Below, one piece after another: positions 1 through 5,301 of a stretch of 6,565 bases of DNA. The DNA lies in assembly GCA_017963715.1 (NCBI GenBank), contig JAGCTK010000154.1, positions 1-6,565 of the forward strand. Reading direction: 5' to 3'. Below the pieces are notes generated by a model. The model searched no databases and was not told the DNA's origin. It worked only from the letters and a program-made list of their open reading frames with translations. The translations under genes and the position numbers were made by a program. How positions within the stretch are numbered: the stretch's first letter is position 1; each line of letters begins with the position of its first letter. Origin of the DNA: Alphaproteobacteria bacterium (GTDB lineage: Bacteria; Pseudomonadota; Alphaproteobacteria; RF32; CAG-239).

Positions 1-123
1 ATGATTAGAGATAAGTGGATTGACTTTTACAAACATTTGTTCAGCAGTCAGTTTTCAGCAAAATTACGAAATAATGTTGTCAAAAATATACAAAGAGAGG
101 TCAAACATGAAGGAAACATTTGA
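1..123 (+). CDS. 3' end of an upstream gene, product unknown (partial)
   Basis: Frame 1 is open from the first base to a TGA at 121-123, giving 40 codons. The peptide starts MIRDKWIDFYKH and ends REVKHEGNI; it is basic and aromatic, with ordinary codon choice. The ATG at 1-3 may be internal, because the frame probably continues upstream of the window. It overlaps the next gene's start (107) by 17 bases and contains that gene's ribosome binding site, the same tight packing seen downstream. No domain can be recognised in so short a tail. By context it would be another polysaccharide-locus gene, such as a glycosyltransferase, but that is inference only. A chance open frame cannot be excluded. 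Confidence 0.5.
   Translation: MIRDKWIDFYKHLFSSQFSAKLRNNVVKNIQREVKHEGNI
94..100 (+). promoter_or_regulatory. ribosome binding site deciding the DUF1796 gene start
   Basis: AGAGAGG lies 6 bases before the ATG at 107. The in-frame ATG at 20 and the one at 74 have no comparable purine-rich site, and the extra N-terminal residues they would add do not resemble the family. The site supports 107 as the start. Confidence 0.7.
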
Positions 124-835
124 TCATATCATTTCGCTCGGATACAATTGCCAAACGGCGTTTGCCATTCAGGCTATGTATTACGGAAAAACAAAACCTT
201 CCTCAAGTTTTTTTAACTGGGTGTTTTGTCACAGCGTGGCAAATATTATCAATTTTTTTGACCATCCCGAAAAGATGTTTGGGAAGGGGATGGAATTCAG
301 CAGAGAATCTTTTATGTATAAAGATGTGGAAATGGGGTTGTCGTACCATTCCAAAATACCGCATTTGGAAAAGATATCGGATGGCTTGATTGAAAAAAGC
401 AAAGCGGAAGTGATGTCAAGAATGACATATTTGAAAAACAAGTTTTTTGCCAACATGAAATCAGAGTCAAAAAATTTGTATGTATTGGTTTATCCAAGTT
501 GGGAAAATAAGGCAAAACTTTTTGAATACATTAAAGCATTATCCGAGGCGCTTCAAAAATATTGCGGCAATAAAAATTCAAAATTGATGATTGTTTTTGA
601 AAAAAAATATATCAAAAAAATTGATTTGCCATCTTATGACAATGTGATTTACAGGGTCATCCGCAAGCATTCTGTCGTTTCCAGAGCCCACGAGATAGAT
701 TTTTTCGGGTGGTATTTTAATGTCTTAAAAGGCATTAAAATTTTGAATGTTCCAAAGAAGAGTTTGTTGAATATTTATCGATTTAAATGTGCGTATAAAA
801 TCACTTTTTTTCATAAAATCATTAAAAGGAGTTAG
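107..835 (+). CDS. DUF1796 family protein (putative papain-like cysteine peptidase fold)
   Basis: A 242-residue protein. Its N-terminus has the hallmark pattern of DUF1796: FDHIISLGYNC (residues 5-15) with the conserved Cys15, then SSSFFNW (32-38), matching the family's Ser/Pro-Phe-(Phe/Asp)-Asn/Asp-Trp block. A YHSK motif carries His81. Near the C-terminus DFFGWYFNVL (198-207) resembles the family's Gly-Trp block. No signal peptide or membrane helix is visible, so it is probably cytoplasmic. The family is labelled a putative cysteine peptidase on fold grounds; its real activity is not established, and members often sit in surface-glycan loci. The last 20 or so residues (YRFKCAYKITFFHKIIKRS) form a basic aromatic tail like those at the ends of some glycan-locus enzymes. 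The start at 107 is chosen by the RBS at 94-100. It lies 5 bases before the SDR gene, so the two are probably cotranscribed. Confidence 0.75.
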   Translation: MKETFDHIISLGYNCQTAFAIQAMYYGKTKPSSSFFNWVFCHSVANIINFFDHPEKMFGKGMEFSRESFMYKDVEMGLSYHSKIPHLEKISDGLIEKSKAEVMSRMTYLKNKFFANMKSESKNLYVLVYPSWENKAKLFEYIKALSEALQKYCGNKNSKLMIVFEKKYIKKIDLPSYDNVIYRVIRKHSVVSRAHEIDFFGWYFNVLKGIKILNVPKKSLLNIYRFKCAYKITFFHKIIKRS

Positions 836-840
836 GCAAA

Positions 841-1668
841 ATGAAAGTTTTGGTTGTCGGTAAAAATGCTTATTTGGCTGAAGGTGTTGAAACACATTTT
901 AAGGATTTTGAAATTGATACGGTCAGGCGTGCCAATGAAGTTGAAAATTGGGGCAAGTATGATGCCGTCGTGAATTTTTGTATTCAACCGGAGCATTTTT
1001 CGAGATTATTGTCCGAAGATGAAATGATAGATGTCGAGATTGCAAAAGAATTGGCACCGCAGACGAGATTTGTTTTTATGTCTTCAAGAAAAGTTTACGG
1101 CTCGGATACAAAACTTAAAGTATATAAAGAAACGGATGCCTTAAAGCCGTTTGATGCATATTCGAAAAATAAGGTCAATGTAGAACGAACATTGCAAGAT
1201 ATGTTGGAAGACAGGCTTTTGATTTTGAGAATCAGCAATATTATCGGGTTACCGCCAAAACGTAATTCTCCGACTTTTGTGAGTTGGCTTGCTTCTGAAG
1301 TGAGTGCCAAAGGAAAAGTGACGGTGACGGCAGATCCGCGGGCCAAAAAAGATTTTATCACAAAAGATTATTTTCAGGAAACGTTGAGCGCTTTGATTGC
1401 AAAAAATGTGCAAGGTGTTGTCAATGTCGGATCTAATTTTGCGTACACGACAGAGGACTTGCTTAAAAAACTTGTTCCGCAAGAAATGCTTGAATTTGAG
1501 CCTAAGGAAGAAAAAGGTGAACAATTTATACTAAATTGTGAAAAGTTACATCAATTTGTGCCGGCTCTTTCCAAAAACGCATTTGAAACGATGTGTCAGC
1601 GTATCAGAGAGGACATCACACAAACCGCGATGGTCAGGCAAAAAATTTTATCACAGGGTAGAGTATGA
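841..1668 (+). CDS. NAD(P)-dependent sugar epimerase/reductase (extended SDR)
   Basis: A 275-residue Rossmann protein of the extended short-chain dehydrogenase type, probably acting on a nucleotide-linked sugar (4-ketoreductase, epimerase or dehydratase). It opens with MKVLVVGKN. DAVVNF (41-46) matches the strand before the usual NAG/NLA motif. FVFMSSRKVYG (77-87) supplies the catalytic Ser region, and Y107-SKN-K111 is the YxxxK catalytic pair. LRISNIIG (129-136) is the typical substrate-side strand (R.xNvyG-like). It is shorter than most UDP-sugar epimerases (about 310-340) and closer to RmlD-like reductases (about 290). Odd point: the glycine-rich loop reads G7-K-N-A10-Y-L-A13, with Ala at the second and third Gly positions. 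An AAGGAG site at 826-831 supports the ATG at 841. The stop overlaps the GT8 start by 4 bases (ATGA), which implies translational coupling. The substrate cannot be deduced. Confidence 0.85.
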   Translation: MKVLVVGKNAYLAEGVETHFKDFEIDTVRRANEVENWGKYDAVVNFCIQPEHFSRLLSEDEMIDVEIAKELAPQTRFVFMSSRKVYGSDTKLKVYKETDALKPFDAYSKNKVNVERTLQDMLEDRLLILRISNIIGLPPKRNSPTFVSWLASEVSAKGKVTVTADPRAKKDFITKDYFQETLSALIAKNVQGVVNVGSNFAYTTEDLLKKLVPQEMLEFEPKEEKGEQFILNCEKLHQFVPALSKNAFETMCQRIREDITQTAMVRQKILSQGRV

Positions 1669-2582
1669 CGAATATCCCCATATTTTTGCCATCTGATAAC
1701 AATTATGCACCATTTGTTGCAACGACAATGGTGAGTATTTTGGAAAATACAAAATCATTTATTGATTTTTATGTGTTGGATTCCGGTATTACAGAAGAAA
1801 ATCAAGAAAAAATTTGCACATTAAAAGAGAAGTATTCTCACTTTTCAATTGAGTTTTTAAAGATAGATGTTGAGAAACATTTCAGGGGTTTTGATGTGCC
1901 GGGATATTTGAACCTGTCAACTTACAGTCGATTTTTGATTCCGACCTTAAAGCCGGAATTAGGCAAGGTTTTGTACATCGACACAGATGTGGTCGTTTTG
2001 GGTGATATCGCAGATTTGTATGCCATTGATTTGGAAGGGTTTGCGCTCGGTGCGGCATGGGATAAAAGCAGAAAACTTTATAATACGGACACCAAAGATC
2101 TGCTAGAGATGTCTGATGACTATAAATATTTTAATGTCGGCGTTTTATTGATTGATGTTCAAAAATGGATTAAAGATGAAGTCGTTAAACATCTTTTTGC
2201 CATTCAGAAAAAATATGACGGCAAAATTTTGCATGCTGATGAAACGCTGCTTAATAAATATTTTGATGGGAAGTATAAAATTTTTGATATTAAATACGAC
2301 TACATCGATTATGATGTGATTAACAGCGCCGGTATAAAACCTGTGATCAGGCATTTTGCAACACCTATGAAACCGTGGAATTCAAACTATTGTTTTGCGG
2401 GGCGACAGGTGATACCTCTTGCTTATTTTGATGATTTTTGGGCTTGTGCGGCAAAGACGGCATTTTATGCGCAGATTAAAGATATGTATAAAAAGGGGAT
2501 AAACAAGACACCGCTCACTAAAAGGATGAGTTTGATTGCAGATCAAATGAAAAAAGTAAGTTGTTCAGATAAAGGAAATTAA
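1665..2582 (+). CDS. glycosyltransferase family 8 (LgtC/RfaI-like)
   Basis: A 305-residue GT-A fold retaining glycosyltransferase of family GT8. It transfers a hexose (galactose or glucose in characterised relatives) from a UDP-sugar to a lipid-linked or LOS/LPS glycan at the inner face of the cytoplasmic membrane. Visible motifs in order: IPIFLPSDNNYAPF (4-17, the family's nucleotide-binding start), STYSRFLIP (85-93), YIDTDVVVLGDI (104-115) with metal-binding DTD at 106-108, YFNVGVLLID (155-164), HADETLLNKYF (190-200, equivalent of the D-Q-D-x-LN block), and IRHFATPMKPWN (228-239) with the His-Phe and Lys-Pro-Trp residues that close on the UDP-sugar. All motifs are present and the length is normal, so the enzyme should be active. 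An AGGG at 1655-1658 lies 6 bases before the start. One base separates its stop from the transketolase N-half. Sugar and acceptor specificity are not readable. Confidence 0.93.
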   Translation: MTNIPIFLPSDNNYAPFVATTMVSILENTKSFIDFYVLDSGITEENQEKICTLKEKYSHFSIEFLKIDVEKHFRGFDVPGYLNLSTYSRFLIPTLKPELGKVLYIDTDVVVLGDIADLYAIDLEGFALGAAWDKSRKLYNTDTKDLLEMSDDYKYFNVGVLLIDVQKWIKDEVVKHLFAIQKKYDGKILHADETLLNKYFDGKYKIFDIKYDYIDYDVINSAGIKPVIRHFATPMKPWNSNYCFAGRQVIPLAYFDDFWACAAKTAFYAQIKDMYKKGINKTPLTKRMSLIADQMKKVSCSDKGN

Positions 2583-2583
2583 G

Positions 2584-3381
2584 ATGGTCAATGACATAAA
2601 AGAGATTAAAAAAATGATTGTTCAACACGGATGCCACAGCGGACATCTAACAAGTTCACTCGGAGTTGTCGAACTTTTGTACAGTTTATATACGACAATC
2701 AATTTCAATCAGAAAAATTTTAAGAATATCAATGATCGCGATATGGTCATTATTTCAAAAGAGCACTGCCGATTGGCACAGATTTGTACACTCTCATATT
2801 TGGGTTATGTGGATGAAAAATTGCTGGATGGCTACATGAGAGAGGATGGTAAAGTCGGTCACGATATGTATAATATAGTCGGAGGTGAGGAAATTGCGGC
2901 TGTTGATTATGCTTCCGGTTCACTCGGACACGGTTTGAATGTGGGTGCGGGTTTGGCAATGGCAAAGCCTGAACATAATATCTATGTTGTGTGCGGAGAC
3001 GGTGAGTTTCAAGAAGGCTCTATGTGGGAAGCGTTGTTGTTTATCAAACAACACAATTTAAAAAATCTGACGGTTATTATCGATCGCAATTATTTGCAGA
3101 TTGATAATTATACGAAAAATATTTTGGATACCTCATCAAATATTGAAAAAATGGTGCAAGATTTCGGATTGAGTGTTTTGAAATGCAACGGGCACAATAT
3201 TGATGAAATCAAAAAATGTCTTAAAGAGCAAACAAATGAGCCAAAATGCATTATTGCAGATACCATCAAAGGTAAAGGTATGGAATTTATGCTTGAAGAA
3301 TTGGGCTTCGCGATGTTCCATCATTCGATGTTGAGCGAAAAAGATATCAAACGAGTTTATGAGGCGATTGTCAATGAGTAA
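2584..3381 (+). CDS. transketolase, N-terminal (TPP-binding) subunit
   Basis: A 265-residue protein matching the first half of transketolase: the pyrophosphate-binding domain that holds thiamine diphosphate and Mg2+. Evidence: HSGHLTSSLGVVELLYSLY (18-36), the family's GHxGgxLS block; SGSLGHGLNVGAGLAMA (111-127), the typical SLGHGL segment; CGDGEFQEGSMWEA (137-150) with the GDGE metal/TPP motif; IIDRN (165-169) completing the GDG-x(about 26-28)-N signature; and ADTIKGKGMEF (225-235), the conserved KGKG end strand, followed by His-His at 246-247. The length fits the stand-alone N-subunit of split transketolases. It needs the C-subunit encoded next, whose start overlaps its stop by 8 bases, consistent with 1:1 production. 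AAAGGAAA at 2571-2578 is the ribosome binding site. In a glycan operon it more likely serves a dedicated sugar-building step than the central pentose phosphate pathway, but that is inference. Confidence 0.93.
   Translation: MVNDIKEIKKMIVQHGCHSGHLTSSLGVVELLYSLYTTINFNQKNFKNINDRDMVIISKEHCRLAQICTLSYLGYVDEKLLDGYMREDGKVGHDMYNIVGGEEIAAVDYASGSLGHGLNVGAGLAMAKPEHNIYVVCGDGEFQEGSMWEALLFIKQHNLKNLTVIIDRNYLQIDNYTKNILDTSSNIEKMVQDFGLSVLKCNGHNIDEIKKCLKEQTNEPKCIIADTIKGKGMEFMLEELGFAMFHHSMLSEKDIKRVYEAIVNE
3361..3364 (+). promoter_or_regulatory. ribosome binding site deciding the transketolase C-subunit start
   Basis: GAGG lies inside the end of the N-subunit gene, 9 bases before the ATG at 3374. The in-frame ATG at 3359 has no purine-rich site upstream, so translation most likely begins at 3374 after coupling to the upstream gene. 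Confidence 0.55.
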
Positions 3382-4486
3382 TAATTTTGATTATATATCC
3401 GAATATTTGGAAAAAATTTTAAAGCAAGATGATGCTGTATATTTGCTGATTGTTGACGGCTTGATGAGTTATTTGATACGAGACAACGGCCGGAATTTAA
3501 CCGACGAGGAGCGCGCCCGTATTATCAATGTCGGGATATCAGAGCAAAATGCGGTAGGTATAGCCTCGGGTTTGGCATTGCGCGGTAAAAAACCGTATTT
3601 GGTGATGTTTGCATCATTTATGGCGACGAGGGCAGCCGAACAGGTGAAACTTGATTTGTGCTACAACAATGCCAATGTCAAATTGATAGGTATTAATGCC
3701 GGATTTGGAAGAATTGCCGTTGCGGGATATTCACATTGTACGGTGGAGGATATCGCTTTATTTAATGCTTTGCCGAATTTAAAAATATTCTGCCCGTCTA
3801 ATGAACGTTGTGAAATCGAAAAGGTGATGGAATGGGCATATTTAAATGAAGGGCCGGCCTATATCCGTTTGAATTGTCCTTTTATCGATTCAACAGGTGC
3901 TAAGTATGATGTGAAGATGGAAAAACTCTCTAAAGTCGAGAACGGCCAAAAAACAGCAATTATATCAACGGGTATCTGCTTGGAATTGGCGCGTAAACTA
4001 TCTGAGGGCATAAAACAAATCAGTGGAAATAAACCTTTGATATATTCCGCACATACCATTCGTCCGTTTGATGAGCAAACAATTTGCGAACTTATTGACC
4101 AAAATGTGACCATTATTACCTTAGAAGAACATGCGGCAGGGGGATTGGCCTCGATTGTTTCGATGGTGATTGCAAAATATGGTAAGCCTGTTAAATTTTT
4201 ACCTGTTTTTTCGGAAACAGATCAACATAACGTTGTGATGTATGACTTGTATAACGGGTGGAGAAAAATGCTGGATATTGATCATTTTTATCAAAAGTAT
4301 GTTCGGCTAATCTATGGCTCAAAATCAGGATTTATTTCAAAAGACGTATCTATCAACAAAAAGGGTGCTGTTGAAGTTGCACTTAAAATCGGAAAATTAA
4401 CTTTCTTTATGAAGGAAGAAAGACAAAAAAAGAAAAAAGGCAGATTAAAGTATAAATATTATCTGTTCGGTAAACGAATTTTATAA
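3374..4486 (+). CDS. transketolase, C-terminal (pyrimidine-binding) subunit with basic tail
   Basis: A 370-residue second half of a split transketolase. Residues about 1-165 form the pyrimidine-binding domain: INVGISEQNAVGIASGLA (51-68) contains Glu57, the Glu that activates the thiamine aminopyrimidine; FASFMATRAAEQVK (79-92); and GYSHCTVEDIALF (118-130) with His121 and Glu-Asp 125-126, the conserved transketolase G-x-SH-x(3)-ED block. PNLKIFCPSN (134-143) and GPAYIRL (160-166) follow. Residues about 190-310 form the C-terminal domain, with TIITLEEHAAGGLAS (246-260) matching the conserved EEH/GGLG segment. Stand-alone C-subunits are usually about 300-320 residues; here residues about 311-370 are extra and end in a Lys-rich stretch (QKKKKGRLKYK) followed by YYLFGKRIL. 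Such basic/aromatic endings occur on some glycan-locus enzymes and could aid membrane or complex association. The start is set at 3374 rather than 3359 by the RBS. It probably forms an alpha2-beta2 enzyme with the preceding product. Confidence 0.92.
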   Translation: MSNNFDYISEYLEKILKQDDAVYLLIVDGLMSYLIRDNGRNLTDEERARIINVGISEQNAVGIASGLALRGKKPYLVMFASFMATRAAEQVKLDLCYNNANVKLIGINAGFGRIAVAGYSHCTVEDIALFNALPNLKIFCPSNERCEIEKVMEWAYLNEGPAYIRLNCPFIDSTGAKYDVKMEKLSKVENGQKTAIISTGICLELARKLSEGIKQISGNKPLIYSAHTIRPFDEQTICELIDQNVTIITLEEHAAGGLASIVSMVIAKYGKPVKFLPVFSETDQHNVVMYDLYNGWRKMLDIDHFYQKYVRLIYGSKSGFISKDVSINKKGAVEVALKIGKLTFFMKEERQKKKKGRLKYKYYLFGKRIL

Positions 4487-4579
4487 ATCGCAAAGTGTCG
4501 GATATAAGATTTGTGCCGATTATTTCAAATTAAAGGTTGATAAAATTTCAAAAATATGTTTGCATGTCTTACAAGACTG

Positions 4580-4585
4580 AAGGGG
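4580..4585 (+). promoter_or_regulatory. ribosome binding site deciding the GT2 start
   Basis: AAGGGG lies 6 bases before the ATG at 4592. The in-frame ATG at 4556 lacks such a site, and the 12 residues it would add come before the canonical GT2 beginning (xxISIVIPTYN), so 4592 is preferred. Confidence 0.7.
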
Positions 4586-4591
4586 TTTGTC

Positions 4592-5278
4592 ATGCAAGAT
4601 TTGATTTCGATTGTTATTCCGACATATAATGGGGAAAAATATATTAAAGAGTGCCTGGAAAGTATCGCGGCACAAGATTTTGATCATGAAGTGATTGTGA
4701 TTGACGATATTTCGACGGATAAAACGGCTCAAATCGCACGCCAAATGGGTGCAAGGGTGCTTGTTAATGAGGTGCATAAAGGGCAGGTTGCCGGCAAAAA
4801 TACAGGCATTCGTGAGGCCAAGGGCAACTATTGGCTGACCATTGACCAAGATGATAAATTAACCAAAGGGGCATTAAGGCGGCTTTATGATGAGATGCAA
4901 AAATCGCCCGATAACTATATCATTATGGCGATGCTCAAAGATTTTTGTTCGCCCGACACACCCGAAGAAGCAAAATTTTGTAAACCGAAACCTTTCCGGG
5001 GTATTTTGACCGGTTCGACGCTTTTCAAAAAAGAAGTGTTTGATATCATCGGGCCTTTCAGAGAAGATATTATCACGGGTGATGTGATTGATATGACAAA
5101 TCGTATGGCCAAGACAGGTCTTAAAATTACCAATGTCGATTTTGTTGCGTGCGACAGACGAATTCACAGCCATAATTTCGGGCGCACGAATCAAAGCGAC
5201 GAATATAAAGACTATATGAAAGTTTTGCGTGAAAGAATGTCACTTTTGCACCAAAACGATAAGACGTCTTTGAAATAA
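4592..5278 (+). CDS. glycosyltransferase family 2 (GT-A)
   Basis: A 228-residue inverting GT-A glycosyltransferase of family GT2. Motifs: LISIVIPTYNGEKYIKECL (4-22), the canonical N-terminus; EVIVIDDISTD (33-43) with the nucleotide-binding Asp-Asp at 38-39; GQVAGKNTGIREAKGNYW (64-81), the G-x-A-x-x-(R/K)N-x-G-x-x-x-A-x-G block; TIDQDD (83-88), the DxD-type metal site; GSTLFKKEVFDIIGPFRED (141-159), the acceptor-side segment; and RRIHSHNFGR (189-198), the family's R-x-H-x-x-N-x-G ending. The length is typical of short GT2 enzymes without membrane helices. Substrates are unknown. It is separated from the transketolase gene by about 105 bases in which I see no convincing promoter, terminator or RNA. 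It precedes the oxidoreductase gene by 23 bases. The minus-strand frames inside it are shadows. Confidence 0.92.
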   Translation: MQDLISIVIPTYNGEKYIKECLESIAAQDFDHEVIVIDDISTDKTAQIARQMGARVLVNEVHKGQVAGKNTGIREAKGNYWLTIDQDDKLTKGALRRLYDEMQKSPDNYIIMAMLKDFCSPDTPEEAKFCKPKPFRGILTGSTLFKKEVFDIIGPFREDIITGDVIDMTNRMAKTGLKITNVDFVACDRRIHSHNFGRTNQSDEYKDYMKVLRERMSLLHQNDKTSLK

Positions 5279-5301
5279 CTGCATTTAGGCAATAAAATCC
5301 A

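Noticed and set aside
20..106. In-frame N-terminal extension of the DUF1796 gene from ATG 20
   Set aside because: There is no ribosome binding site, the 29 added residues are unlike the family, and a good site precedes ATG 107. Another frame here looks like the end of the upstream gene.
2584..4486. The pair as pyruvate dehydrogenase E1 alpha/beta or DXP synthase
   Set aside because: HSGH, SLGHGL, GDGE-x-x-EGSMWEA, KGKG and the GYSHCTVED block match transketolase better than E1 subunits, and DXP synthase is a single longer chain.
4498..4519. TCGG...CCGA inverted repeat followed by TATTT after the transketolase stop
   Set aside because: A 4-bp stem with a 14-base loop and no T run is not a credible terminator.
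4566..4577. Small inverted repeat GTCTT/AAGAC before the GT2 ribosome binding site
   Set aside because: The loop is only 2 bases (or a 4-bp stem with a 4-base loop), too weak for a terminator or regulator.
4449..4580. Open frame without ATG running from the transketolase tail through the 105-base gap
   Set aside because: It is about 43 codons with no plausible start or ribosome binding site and no recognisable motif. It is short enough to be chance in AT-rich DNA, though a frameshift remnant is not excluded.
4487..4591. Promoter for GT2 in the gap (TATAAG and TAAAAT-like boxes)
   Set aside because: No -35-like box lies at proper spacing; AT-rich DNA gives such boxes by chance.
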